NCBI GenBank assembly: GCA_963681505.1
Contig: OY811984.1
Coordinates: 3,255,858 to 3,319,857 of the forward strand
Length of the DNA stretch: 64,000 nucleotides
Direction: 5' to 3'
Origin: Eunapius fragilis
Taxonomy: Eukaryota > Porifera > Demospongiae > Spongillida > Spongillidae
Below the pieces are notes generated by a model that ran no database searches, had not been told where the DNA came from, and saw nothing but the letters and a program-made list of their open reading frames with translations. Of the stretch, positions 27,101 through 35,825 are shown piece by piece. The position numbers were made by a program, and so were the translations under genes. Position 1 is the first letter of the stretch; every line of letters starts with the position of its first letter.

Positions 27101-28320
27101 TGTCAATTGATCAAGGGTACGAATCAAGAAAAGGAAAATGTTCATGCACAAAACAACTGGATGGAATCATTGTCACTAAATAGATAACTATAAAATAACT
27201 AAAAACAATGAATTAAAACACAGTTTTCACTATATCTACATGCAATACTTACGCCCTGATGTTGGATGATTTTGATTCAATTCACCAGATAAGCGAGAGA
27301 GAAGGAATATTAAAACTACATGTAAGCATCACAAAACCAATAAATGTCAATTGATCAAGGGTACGAATCAAGAAAAGGAAAATGTTCATGCACAATACAA
27401 CTGGATGGAATCATTGTCACTAAATAGATACATTTAATAACTATAAAATAACTAAAAACAACGAATTAAAACAGTTTTCACTATATCTACATGCAATACT
27501 TACAAACTGCTGTTGGATGATTTTGATTCAATTCAGTCGACAAAAGGGAGAGAAGGAATAAGTATCAAAGACCAATGAAGGGAACTTGAGGAAATGAATG
27601 AATCAAGAGAGGAAATACTTATGTACAGCACAATGCAATGGTCAAAACCATTCCAGGTCGCTACTGCCACAGCAAAAAATTAGCAGATAATGTTGGACCA
27701 ATATTCCAAACTCATTTTCATAATAATAATTTACCAAATCCCCAATGCTTAATCTCACATCATCGTTCTACGTTAATGTTGATTTTAAAAATCAAGAAAC
27801 AGGTATTCATGCACTTTACAACAGGTTTTTTTGTAGGCAATCTTTAGTAAAAACATCCCTTGAGGTTCAATCATTTGTACAATACTACATTACATGCATA
27901 GAAGATGAAGTCGAGAGATCACAAGTATTAAAAGTTGTAGGAGATAGCTAGAAAGGTGAGAAAATAGCCCTACAGGACAAGACAGAATGACAGTAAATGT
28001 TGATACATTACATGAAGCAGTAGAATCAATTGTCATTGTTGATTATTCTCCTGCACACGCAATAAGGTACAGTTCATGTACAGTACATGTATACTGTATG
28101 CATTGGGGGGGTCAAGTATTTATGCAGTGTACATTACAAACTGTGCATTCTATCATTGTCCTCAATACTTACAATCAACACTCATCACATGAACAAACAT
28201 CAACATGAAGAGACTAGAATCAGATCACACATGTACCTGATACGTGCCATTGACGTTGACACCAAGTGATAGCAGTCGCTGAACAGTTTGCACATCACCA
28301 GCCTGGCATGCGTCACACAA
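2861..28320 (-). CDS. Ankyrin repeat - Roc-COR GTPase - death domain protein (multi-exon gene)
   Basis: Read from 28320 down to the stop at 2861-2863. The model has eight exons, limits chosen from AG/GT consensus: 28237-28320, 25983-26063, 20773-20853, 18142-18222 (ankyrin), 11861-12103 (ankyrin plus P-loop), 5838-5897, 3357-4977 (switch regions, G4 motif, COR-like winged-helix region) and 2861-3159 (death domain). All joins keep frame; most are phase 0. Visible motifs are GNSGAGKST (G1), PLTAGI (G2), DLAGQPEYY (G3) and VVGTHADK (G4). The order matches DAPK/ROCO proteins without the kinase, a type I know to be expanded in the sponge Amphimedon. By family, it is an intracellular GTPase scaffold coupling ankyrin-mediated binding to death-domain signalling; ligand and pathway are unknown. 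Introns of up to ~7 kb are packed with repeats. The start codon is uncertain: an ATG at 28416 is in frame if no intron ends at 28321. Confidence 0.75.
3357..4977 (-). CDS. Main exon: Roc GTPase core and COR-like region
   Basis: A single 1621-bp open exon. It begins NYFRAVKPPKPLTAGI, giving the switch-I threonine, followed by MVLYDLAGQPEYY (DxxGQ switch II) and EVIVVGTHADKV (G4). A second half resembles the winged-helix region seen after Roc domains: GLILFIQNRRNVDESWVVV, then ERVAGVLFAPKGFEQ, later SFGWLMRTNEEHQFFHNRFL. The exon ends LHNSETLS with the donor gtgatt, and one leftover base joins the death-domain exon. Start choice: the acceptor at 4978 (gcttttcag) keeps the upstream exon in phase 0, whereas the AG eleven bases further in would not. 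Confidence 0.85.
5838..5897 (-). CDS. Candidate 60-bp internal exon of the Roc domain
   Basis: It is bounded by a tgcacag acceptor and a strong gtgagt donor, open, and exactly 60 bp in phase 0 on both sides. It encodes 20 residues (EVMRIYDCNEEVGSRMDLLK). Placing it between the P-loop exon and the switch-I exon gives a plausible spacer between G1 and G2, a part of Roc domains that is variable in sequence. The evidence is only splice consensus, openness and phase; no homology is claimed. The protein also stays in frame if this exon is skipped. Confidence 0.45.
6790..6927 (+). mobile_element. 5' fragment of a dispersed element encoding a basic N-terminus
   Basis: The stretch ttttggctagcgaagttgtt...aaaatgccttcgc closely matches 30025-30070, where the same leader precedes an ATG opening a very basic peptide. 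Here the peptide begins MPSRQQKRRAKRR, soon reaches a stop, and is cut off by the palindromic element at 6928. It is therefore a truncated copy of an interspersed repeat whose protein starts with a lysine/arginine-rich segment. The family is unknown to me; such basic, K/R-rich openings occur in several transposon-encoded proteins of sponges and cnidarians. Confidence 0.5.
6928..7162. mobile_element. Palindromic MITE-like element, copy 1
   Basis: Almost the whole 235 bp is one inverted repeat. It opens caagtaataaaaacattct and closes agaatgtttttattacttg, with arms sharing ggtgatggtggtgtaaaaag and gaaatagacctatat around a short central loop near 7035. A second, longer member with the same ends and the same internal ggtggtgtaaaaagca word lies at 62108-62396. 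It is non-autonomous, with no coding capacity. The superfamily is not assignable by eye, and no target-site duplication is obvious. Confidence 0.85.
7163..8740. other. Intron sequence without recognisable exons
   Basis: AT-rich intronic DNA of the ankyrin-Roc-death gene. I see no exon with both splice sites and a recognisable peptide. The block near 8550-8735 (agttatgccaaataggaaag ... ggtgatgtg ... ctttgtcacatg) recurs in diverged form near 10180-10380, and its first part again near 10750-10830, so this part of the intron grew by degenerate duplication. Confidence 0.5.
8741..8940. repeat. (ATGT)n tetranucleotide microsatellite
   Basis: About 200 bp of ATGT repeats with a few ATGC variants (8810-8822, 8902, 8930). 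The open frames on both strands here (MYVC and HTYI repeats) are artefacts of a period-4 repeat and are not genes. Confidence 0.97.
9326..9722. repeat. Polypurine GGGA/GGAA tract
   Basis: Close to 400 bp of almost pure purine on the plus strand, built from gggagggaggga and aatgaaggga units. The minus-strand frame of Ser/Pro/Leu repeats is a by-product. Such strand-asymmetric mirror-like tracts can form triplex or G-quadruplex structures; that is inference from composition. Confidence 0.95.
10180..10860. repeat. Diverged duplicates of the 8550-8740 block
   Basis: ccaaataggaaagcattattacacacc at about 10186 and aaaggaaagcgtgattatacacg at about 10768 match the 8565 region (ccaaataggaaagtgttgtt). 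The first continues into a shared ggtgatgtg and ttctttgtcacatg. Identity is loose with many indels. The tattgtgtgt-type TG run at 10293-10316 sits at the same relative place as TG-rich DNA in the first copy. Confidence 0.5.
10861..11860. other. Intron, nothing recognised
   Basis: Intronic DNA of the ankyrin-Roc-death gene. It contains a short AT-alternating stretch (tatatatatata around 11429-11458). There is no exon or repeat family that I can support. Confidence 0.4.
11861..12103 (-). CDS. Exon: ankyrin repeats plus Roc P-loop
   Basis: A 243-bp phase-0 exon between an acceptor ttttctacactgcaag and a donor gtatgtgtgt. It encodes one full ankyrin repeat (GSTPLHVAVREGHTDCVKKL ... GIDVN), a second partial one (DGNTPVMLASGNYEILKLL), a linker, and the start of the GTPase: KVILCGNSGAGKSTLAQ, an intact Walker A / G1 motif. 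This exon physically links the ankyrin and Roc parts, so the fusion is not an assumption from proximity. The GTPase resumes 6 kb further on. Confidence 0.85.
12446..12723. repeat. Outlying unit of the intronic satellite
   Basis: ctgatgttggatgattttga through caaacaaaagaagcacc matches the long satellite unit at 15588-15875 nearly base for base. It lies outside the main array and is cut on its right side by the inverted-repeat element beginning at 12724, which therefore inserted into satellite DNA. Confidence 0.85.
12724..14460. mobile_element. 1.74-kb DNA element with CG-rich terminal inverted repeats
   Basis: The left end is acccgggtgaaaaatt followed by repeated acgcgttgca words. The right end is the inverse, ...ttgcaacgcgaaatttttcacccgggt. 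The right subterminal 170 bp contains many further gcaacgcg units, in an arrangement typical of transposase-binding subterminal repeats. No transposase is encoded; the middle holds a ~140-bp tandem repeat (13400-13990). It interrupts a satellite unit (see 12446-12723), so it is younger than at least part of the array. It is a non-autonomous DNA transposon, superfamily unknown, with no clear target duplication by eye. Confidence 0.75.
13400..13990. repeat. Tandem repeat of ~85-150 bp inside the TIR element
   Basis: The words gtgtgcaacatttagaatatc, gaagccaagtgttgcctttc and atcttggcaatgtgtggtaagttcaatgggt recur about five times at unequal spacing (near 13419, 13565, 13709, 13795 and 13938). The copies have diverged and some are shortened. 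Confidence 0.85.
14461..14879. other. Satellite-flank sequence in the intron
   Basis: Contains taaataggtacatgtagag and aggaaggcaagaaaat words that resemble the gctaggaaggtgagaaaatag segment of the satellite long unit (for example near 18553). It is a diverged unit fragment. No exon was recognised. Confidence 0.4.
14880..15290. repeat. Minisatellite with X-box-like units
   Basis: About ten imperfect units of 30-45 bp built on aaaccatgacag, ttgctatggcc and aacaccatgacag words. Some units contain perfect or near-perfect gttgcyatggcaac palindromes. It lies in the large intron of the ankyrin-Roc-death gene between the TIR element and the main satellite. Confidence 0.85.
15019..15032. promoter_or_regulatory. 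X-box (RFX-type) palindrome inside minisatellite
   Basis: GTTGCTATGGCAAC is a perfect inverted repeat of the form bound by RFX winged-helix factors in animals. A similar 14-mer, GTTGCTAAGGCAAC, is at 14912-14925, and a one-base-shorter form, GTTGCTATGCAAC, is at 15156-15168. That RFX proteins bind this consensus is established; binding here is inference, and the sites may simply be by-products of the minisatellite. Confidence 0.35.
18142..18222 (-). CDS. Ankyrin exon, copy 1
   Basis: An 81-bp phase 0-0 exon between acceptor catgttacag and donor gtgagt. It encodes TPLYGAASNGHIAVVEML followed by LKAGADMNK, most of one ankyrin repeat. It is identical to the exons at 20773 and 25983, including at least 100 bp of flanking intron on each side. 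Because its length is a multiple of three and both phases are 0, any copy number keeps the frame. At 27 residues it is shorter than a canonical 33-residue repeat. Confidence 0.75.
20773..20853 (-). CDS. Ankyrin exon, copy 2
   Basis: Same 81-bp exon as at 18142-18222, 2631 bp away, with matching splice sites and flanks. The surrounding intron shows only a handful of differences over hundreds of bases, so the duplication is recent or has been homogenised by conversion. Confidence 0.75.
25983..26063 (-). CDS. Ankyrin exon, copy 3
   Basis: Third identical 81-bp exon, 5210 bp (two higher-order periods) from copy 2. The block between them (about 22-25 kb) has satellite units but no ankyrin exon, so one period either lost it or was built from exon-free units. 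Confidence 0.75.
28237..28320 (-). CDS. First recognised coding exon: ankyrin cap repeat
   Basis: An 84-bp exon with donor gtacatgtg and a good acceptor (ttttttgatcaacag). It encodes LCDACQAGDVQTVQRLLSLG then VNVNGTYQ, the usual style of a first ankyrin repeat. It is phase 0 and joins directly to the ankyrin exons. If the acceptor is not used, the frame extends back to an ATG at 28416 through a hydrophobic stretch (MALLLCIMVL). Which form is the true N-terminus cannot be decided from sequence alone. Confidence 0.65.
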
Positions 28321-28416
28321 CTGTTGATCAAAAAAACGTATACTCTGTACAGGGCATTGCATGTGATGTAACACCATGATGCAGAGGAGCAATGCCATTA
28401 CATCATGTATGTTCAC

Positions 28417-29740
28417 ATATTCACTAATACTGCATAGGCAGTAGAAGGTATTTGAGATTAGTCAAGCCCATGATTAATTGATTTATTAACATCGCACCAT
28501 GCCTACGTTTCAACTGAAAATTTATAATTACAGAGATGAATGGCATGAAATTGAAGAGCCTGAATGTTTGTTATCATTCCCACTAATGAACTCCTGAGTG
28601 ATGACAATGCAAATTTAATATCATGAAGTTAATTGATGAGTTCATATTGTACATGTATCTTCATTCAGAGCTGCAATAAAAGTGAGATGAATACACAAGC
28701 CATGATAACCATACACAGAATGAACAACTGAAATTGATGGCGTTAAATATGATGTGAAGTGGAATAAATGCTAATATTCGTGCTGCAGATTACAATGTCA
28801 TTATGGTAGATGAGTAAATGGATTTTGCAAATCACGATAGAAGTCATAGGATGGTGATGAACCATGCCTGGCTAGATCTCTGTTCGTTGTAACCAAAAGA
28901 ACGCTTCGAAGGATTGCCGAAAACCAAAAATGCAACGATAGCTGCATGTCCCGCTTCATAAAAATGGCCTCCATGTTGTCATATTTACCTCATGCTCACT
29001 AAGCAGACGATGCTTAACAGCCACTAATTAAATAGGTTTGGAAAAAAGTACATTGTGACTGTTCCAATACGTGTAACTTTGGAACATAGCGATAAACACT
29101 TATACAAAGTACTCAATAAGGATATGAAAATTAAATGACTCGGATCCAAGATAGGTTAGGCCATGGACTGGTCAGACTGACCAGTTCTGCTCCCACTGTA
29201 CTCAATACTAGATCCCAGGTTAATTCTGTCCACTAAACTATCCTAGGTCCTGTTACTACATTACTGGTCATCAAAGTCTTGAGATCATTTGCATCATTAC
29301 AGTTATCTTCATAGAAGGAGAAAAAATCAGATGTAAGAGTTTTAGCAGGATAAGTAAACACAATGATCTGAACCTGTGCCAGTAGGTTGAATATACGATT
29401 CATTGATGGTTAGTGAATGCCATTAAAAATTTTAAGTTGCACCGGGACAACGAAGAAATGGATCACTTATCTCTTTGTTGAAATCGAACGACAACAGTAA
29501 GATCTACATTTTCATGTTAATTTCATGTCATAAAACTATGCGCTTCTAGACAAACAAAGAACCTGTTTCTAGTGCCCATGCCCAAAAAAACTGTTGGTCT
29601 TCTTCTAATTCTTAGGAAGGTATGACTTGAAGAACAGCAATAAAACCAATCGCTTCTAAATTTTCTGGCACGATGCCCCTTAAGGTCATATAGACGCATA
29701 CATGTATCACATCCACCAAAAGTAGCAAGCAAGCATTATG
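28417..29740. other. Presumed upstream/intergenic region of the ankyrin-Roc-death gene
   Basis: AT-rich, no recognisable exon on either strand and no satellite units. As the DNA immediately 5' of the first recognised exon it should hold the promoter, but I see no TATA or initiator arrangement clear enough to call. Confidence 0.4.
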
Positions 29741-29938
29741 TATACAAGAAAGAACCGACCAAGTTAAAAGCGAAATAACTATTGATAGGATGAAGATAAA
29801 AATCTAGTATTTTGAAACTAAGTCCGATGGGTCGCTCGAACCCTCAGTTTTAGTTTCAAAATACTATACTTTTTTCTTCATCCTATCAAGAGTTATTTCG
29901 CTTTTAACCCGTCGGTTCTTTCTTGGACACCCTGTATA
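29741..29938. mobile_element. Palindromic MITE with TA...CAAGAAAGAACCGAC ends
   Basis: Left arm tatacaagaaagaaccgacc...taaaagcgaaataac...taggatgaag and right arm cttcatcctatc...gttatttcgcttttaac...gtcggttctttcttgg are complementary over about 75 bp, with a 30-bp centre (gtccgatgggtcgctcg). The right end adds acaccctgtata, which resembles termini of Tc1/mariner-like MITEs with TA flanks; that assignment is tentative. There is no coding capacity. Confidence 0.8.
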
Positions 29939-30024
29939 GAAATTAATATTAATTAATGTTAGAGAGTATATATGCTCTAACATGCACTAAATTTTTTTGG
30001 TGTTCCAATCACAGTTTAATCATT

Positions 30025-30425
30025 ATTTTGGCTAGTGAAGTTGTTTTTCTAAAAATGCCTTTGTGTACTCAAAAGAAGAGATCCAAGCAACAAGTGGAAT
30101 ACTTACAAAAGCAAGATGAGAACAAGGGTAAAGCCCGAGCGTGCTACAAGGCCGATCTCGAAGTAGACGGTCTCTGTACGCGACAGCTACAATGCAGATA
30201 TTGAATCTAAGCGATCTGCTAAAAGGCAGCGATATCATGAGGACATCAAGGAGAACTGTGCTGCTAAAAGACAGCGATATCAAAAGGACCTTGAGGAGAA
30301 TTGTGATGCTAAAAGGTAGATATATAAGGGCAATTCAGCTGCCATCGAGGGAGCTAATAGGAGTCGGTATTGGAAGGGTCTTAGAACTACCACTACCTCC
30401 CAAAAGATCATGCTAGTTGGATGAA
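30025..30425 (+). mobile_element. Fragment of a transposon ORF with basic repeats
   Basis: The leader ggctagtgaagttgttttt is shared with 6826-6848. An ATG at 30055 opens MPLCTQKKRSKQQVEYLQKQ. Further on, in shifted frames, a K/R/E-rich periodic segment appears twice (KRQRYHEDIKEN and KRQRYQKDLEEN), then the frame decays. I have seen such KRxRYxxDxxEN repeats at the start of large transposon proteins in sponges, but cannot name the superfamily. The copy is degenerate and truncated. Confidence 0.5.
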
Positions 30426-31649
30426 AAAAAATTGATGAACATTTGAACAAAAACATATCATGAATTTAAAAAATATCAGATTCATGGAGAATGCATTTAC
30501 CTACAAGAACCAACAGCGTCACGTAACTATCACGTTACAGAACTTTAGTTTTCTGTGACCTCAGTCTTGTCACACGAGTTTTCATAAATATATTCACTCA
30601 GGGTCAACGAATTGGGATGATTATTGAAATGTAGCTTCAGCATAAATATGCAAACCATTTGGTTGAGTCAGATTATGAACCCGGAAAACTGTTCGCGTAT
30701 TATCAAGCGATGCGTACTTTTTTTATTTCATATGAAACTATTGTTATTAACGGTTATTTGTGTTATTGCATAGGAAGTGGGTGGCGGTTGTAGTCAAAGT
30801 GAAATCGGTTCTTTTCAGAACCATTCGCAATGGAGCTGTAAAGCGCAGCGGAGAAAAAGACAAAGGGCGGGGCGTACTTGGGCATCACTGAGGCACAGAA
30901 AGGCTCCGATGGGTGACCCAGACGCTGGCGCAACAGCAAACTATTGTGCACGGTAACTAGCAGCACTAATACCTGGTACAGAGCATCCGATGGTTGCTAC
31001 AGTTCAATCAGTATTTTTACATGTACGGTAACATGAATAGAGGTGGAGTGAGTTCATAGTTATATGAGATGGGCTGATGTACATGTACATTATACGTACA
31101 TGATTGATTGATTTATTTATTTGTCTTGATTTTTTTTGTCTTTGAAAAAGTTTACAATACGTACACAGCTAAAATAAAATAACACGAAAAATCGATGTCC
31201 CAATGGCCAATTACGTATACAGTGAGCAATCCGTATCAAAATCGTTTTCTGTTGGAGTAAGGGGGTGATGGCGCGCTATATTAGTCCTTGTCGATCCCTC
31301 CCTTGCGTGCATCTGTTCTCACATGCACCTCGCCCTTCCCCAGGCCGCTGTTCCCCTTCCTACTGGCCCATGCACATATAGTTGGGCACCACACAATCAC
31401 GTCACAAATGAAATAGAGCAAGTCATCCCCCGTTATCAGTCACCTTCCCGACAGCGAAAAATAACTCAACATTTTTAATTTCTATCCGGACACAGTAAAC
31501 TAATAAGGTTGCTTACAACACACCAACATACCTCCTTTATTCCAGCAGTATTTTTCTCATTCGAAGCTCTCTCCATGTTACTGCAAAGGCTGTTTTATGT
31601 TTATGTCACGTGACTTCGTATAAATTTGCCTCATGTCTACATGTACATG
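30426..31649. other. Intergenic, nothing recognised
   Basis: No supported gene. A gattgatttatttatttgtc stretch at 31104-31123 and a tttttttgtctttgaaaaag stretch at 31132-31151 look like the low-complexity tail of an old insertion, but no element could be delimited. Confidence 0.35.
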
Positions 31650-31939
31650 TATGTGGGCAGGAGAAAGAGAGAAAGGAAAGAAGCGGCGGCAGTGTGTCAA
31701 GGCATTACAAGGTATATACCAAGAAAGCAAAGCAGGTGGGGGTGGTTAGTTCGACTGGTCCGGTTGTAGCTGGGAGGTTAGATGAGACCATGGGCGTACG
31801 CAAGGGGGGGTCGATGGGTTCGAACGACCCCCCCTCCCCTAAGCGAGGTCACCTTCACCATTAATTACGCTAAGTACGATTGTGCTTACGCAGTACCGTA
31901 ATGTAAATTCATAACTTTGCCTCGTTGTTCACAATTACT

Positions 31940-32146
31940 ATGCCAGGAAAAAAGGCAGGAGAAAGAAAGTATAGGAAAGAAGCGGCGGCAATGTGTCAAG
32001 ACATTACAAGGTATACCAAGAAAGCAAAGCAGGTGGGGGTGGTTGGAGATGATAGTTTGACTGGTCCGGTTGTAGCTGGGAGGTTAGATGAGACAACGGC
32101 AAGCACAACAGATGATAGCGCTAGCCTGAGCGGGAGTGTTTTTTAA
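31940..32146 (+). pseudogene. N-terminal ORF remnant of the inner DNA element
   Basis: From ATG at 31940: MPGKKAGERKYRKEAAAMCQ, then ITRYTKKAKQVGVVGD and LTGPVVAGRLDETTASTTDD, ending at a stop at 32144-32146. The outer copy has the equivalent sequence at 31655-31788 in a degraded frame. It is basic then acidic/serine-rich and probably disordered. Downstream (32155-32330) the homologous frames (for example SDQR then ASGSLLSSEA) are broken by stops. Confidence 0.5.
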
Positions 32147-32333
32147 GTGCCTTGCAATACGGTCGTTGTTGCTGATGGAAGGGCCGGAAACTGAGCATAG
32201 CCCTATTTTTTTTCCCGTACCACATAGCGATCAGAGAGGCGCATCAGGGTCATTGTTGTCCAGTGAAGCGTGTGTCTATGACTTACTGCGCATCCACCTA
32301 CACCACCAGTTATTCCAATCATAACTACATCCA

Positions 32334-32528
32334 TTGAATGTAACAGCAGAAATTGATGAGTTCAAGAATGATGTTGGACTATTCTTAATTGGTCAACAGC
32401 CACCATACGCACTCCATGCAATGACTTTAGGCCAAAAGTATCATGTCCTTCAGCATCATTTTGTACCTTCTATAGATCATACTTTTCCTGAGGAATACAT
32501 GAGAGGATGTAAGCGACGTTTTAACTAA
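32334..32528 (+). pseudogene. TTF-like segment of the inner DNA element
   Basis: Encodes MNVTAEIDEFKNDVGLFLIG and, later, CKRRFN before a stop. The equivalent in the outer copy at 37815-38006 has FKNDIGLFLVGQQPP. D-I/V-G-L-F with a downstream FPE...RRF arrangement resembles the TTF-type zinc-finger leader of hAT/ZMYM transposases. That is a pattern judgement without alignment. The two copies differ by small indels, so neither is likely to be functional. Confidence 0.4.
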
Positions 32529-33107
32529 CATAGATATGGAAGAGGTTAATTGTCAATTTATATGTTTGCACATATGGCACCCAAGAAATGTACAATATAG
32601 TACTACATTATTTGATTCATTGTTCTAACAATCATGTCATCTGTTTTTAAATCAAATGTATTCAGCTATCATTTTATGATATAGATTGATAATCCCATGT
32701 TTTAGAACCTTGATTTGATTCCTCATGTTGGATGTCTTCATGATTCATGAATGCATGCACGAGCATGTTCTAATCAGGTAACAATCCTAGCTGTGCCAAT
32801 ATTGTCATTATTAGTCAATGCAAGTGTATTAGACATGTCCAGCAATTTCGGACATCCGTAGACGTCTGTACATTGAAAGTATTTGATTTTTTAAAAACAT
32901 GAATGCAGTAGGATTATTTTTCAAAATATAAATCATGCATTCTTTTATTTTTCACTTTCATCTTGCGAGCAGAAGAATCAACAACAAAGTTAATTACTTT
33001 TGCCAATTATGTAATAATCTTATTTTGAGCCAATAATGATTAATAACATGCCAATGGTGGGCGCGCTTATGGAGCAAGTTATAGCAAGGATTATTAACAA
33101 TTACAGG

Positions 33108-33344
33108 TTAATAATCCTTGGTTATAGGTGCTGGTGAGTGTGTGAGTGGGAGGAGCGTGTCGTTTTCTAAATGCTCGTAATGTGCGTCTGGTTCAAAACG
33201 TTTGAAAATTTCTTTCATCGGCGTACCTAAATCGACGAACATGCACTCGGCGTGTATCAACCTGTTCTCTACGACTGCGTAAGTTAACGGTCTGTTGCTA
33301 TATATCGCGCATGACAAGTACACCACGCGCGCGCACACAAACAT
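33108..33344 (-). other. Unrecognised 78-codon frame inside the inserted DNA
   Basis: Reads MFVCARVVYLSCAIYSNRPL then TYAVVENRLIHAECMFVDLG and FEPDAHYEHLENDTLL before a stop. The composition is protein-like, not low-complexity, unlike the simple-repeat frames around it. I do not recognise the family. It may be a remnant of a gene or element captured in the 4.5-kb insert. It is preceded on its 5' side by a CG/CA-rich stretch and followed by a small inverted repeat, aaggattattaac...gttaataatcctt, at 33089-33119. Confidence 0.3.
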
Positions 33345-33369
33345 TCACACATACGACCAGATCTTTTTC

Positions 33370-34400
<1,031 letters not shown>

Positions 34401-34589
34401 TGAAACCTGTTGGGTTGATCTGTACCCTGAGCAAGAATGGGTTAAATATCTCTAGCTGCTAGTCAGTTGTGTCATGTGGGTGTGGCCTTTTACCTGGGCA
34501 AGAATGGGTTAATGTTTAAATCTCTCAAGCTGCATGCTAGGCAGTTGGTCTGGGCAAGAATGATTCTCTAGTCGTTTTAATGTCTGGGT

Positions 34590-35470
34590 GTGGCCTGTAC
34601 CCCAGAAAGGGCCGCTGGTCATTTTAATTCCTGGGTGTAGTTTGTACACACACACACACACACACACACTCACACACACAGCTATGGGGTGTTTTGTTCA
34701 TATCCAAAGCCTATGTACGTATGTACATATGTGGTTGTGTATTTGTCTGTTCCAGCTGCCTTTATCTGATTGTGGATACATGTACTTTTATTTTTAACCA
34801 CCCAAATATCATACTGAACCTGTGCTCTCTTCAGAATGGTGGATGGCTGGTAACAAGGTTCTCTGGTTGTGAGTTCCATCTTTAAGCACAGTGTATGTGT
34901 ATGTCCCAATCCCCTCCTCCCCTTTGAAGGGCTTAGTGTAGGAGAGGTTCACCGGACCCACAGGGCTCTTTTTTATCGGCTATGTTACACGTAACCCCTC
35001 ACAATCCTGGAAAATTCACCACACCCACAGGACTCTTTTTAGTCCGTTCTATAACCAGAAAGTTCACCATAAGGTGTGAGGGGTTAAGTAACATAGCCGA
35101 CTTAAAATACCTCTGTGAGTGTGGAGTACTTTCCTGGAGTATGAGGGGTTAAGTTGCGTAGCCTACAAAAAGGGACCCCTGTGGGTGTGGTGTATTTTCC
35201 AGGAGTGTGAGGGGTTAAGGAACATAGCCGAAAATTCACACACTCCTCACACACTCCTCACCACAACCACAGGGTTCTTTTTTTGTCAGCTGTGTTCCAA
35301 TTACAATAATGCAAAGGGTCAAGCCAGACCTAGCAAAATGAGCCCTTTACTTTTTGAGTGTTTGTTCATATCGGGAGCCTATGTACATATGTGGTTGTGT
35401 ATTTGTCTGTTCCAGCTGCCTATATGTATATGTACCTTTATCTGATTGTGGATTTGTGAGGTCTCTATTT
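34590..35470. repeat. Duplicated block with GTGTGAGGGGTTAAG motifs
   Basis: tgttcatatccaaagcctat...tgtacatatgtggttgtgtatttgtctgttccagctgcc at 34695-34760 recurs at 35364-35420. Between them are at least four copies in either orientation of gtgaggggttaagtaacatagccga. The same gtgaggggttaag core reappears in the minisatellite at 39290-40440. Confidence 0.75.
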
Positions 35471-35763
35471 ACATGTACAGGGATATGGTATCTCCCAGCT
35501 TGCTAGAGAAGCTTATTGTTTCTGGAGAGGAGGGGGTTGGGACATATAGAGGTACAAAATACAGAAGGGGTTGGGAAGTGTAGAGTCAGTAAGCCTTCCA
35601 AAGCATATATGTGATAAGGGTAATGAATAAGAAGGAGGTCATGTTAGCAGCTGCCTGGGAGTTCACCCTTGACAGCTACTCTACTTTGTAAAATAGTAAT
35701 GTAGTTTATACCTTTCATAAATTTGCATCTTGCATTTGTAATGAGGGCTCCACATCTACACGC

Positions 35764-35825
35764 TGTGTGTGTGTGTGTGTGTGCGTGTGTGTGTGTGTGT
35801 GTCTGTGTGTCTGTGTGTGTGTGTG
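35764..35825. repeat. (TG)n microsatellite
   Basis: TG-rich run with a few CG and CT interruptions. No gene overlaps it. Confidence 0.9.

Larger units (their letters stand above)
15560..27990. repeat. 12-kb intronic satellite array with ~2.6-kb higher-order repeats
   Basis: By hand I count about 33 occurrences of the start word gatgttggatgatttt (including minor variants and 12448), spaced mostly ~240 bp. Longer forms of ~350 bp carry a ccttggggttcaaag segment, and ~440-bp forms carry a gctatggccaaaaccatt segment. These unit types form a higher-order block of about 2.6 kb: ankyrin-bearing blocks at 17.98, 20.61 and 25.82 kb are 2631 and 5210 bp apart, and the 23.1-24.0 kb block is a local 698-bp duplication. 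Short frames of the MAKTIPGRYC type occur once per long unit and are not genes. The array lies wholly within introns of the ankyrin-Roc-death gene. Confidence 0.9.

Noticed and set aside
16917-27847. Repeated plus-strand MAKTIPGRYCHRENVSAD frames (nine copies)
   Set aside because: They are one short frame present in every long satellite unit, on the strand opposite to the gene, with no family resemblance; copy number follows the satellite.
14880-27990. CRISPR array
   Set aside because: Units are long tandem satellites of ~240 bp without repeat-spacer alternation, in an animal gene intron.
29523-29732. 69-codon minus-strand frame near the palindromic element
   Set aside because: No family resemblance; it abuts the MITE and has no splice or promoter context.
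31100-31160. Tail of a LINE or Penelope element
   Set aside because: Only a low-complexity gattgattt/ttttgtc stretch; no reverse-transcriptase remnant nearby.
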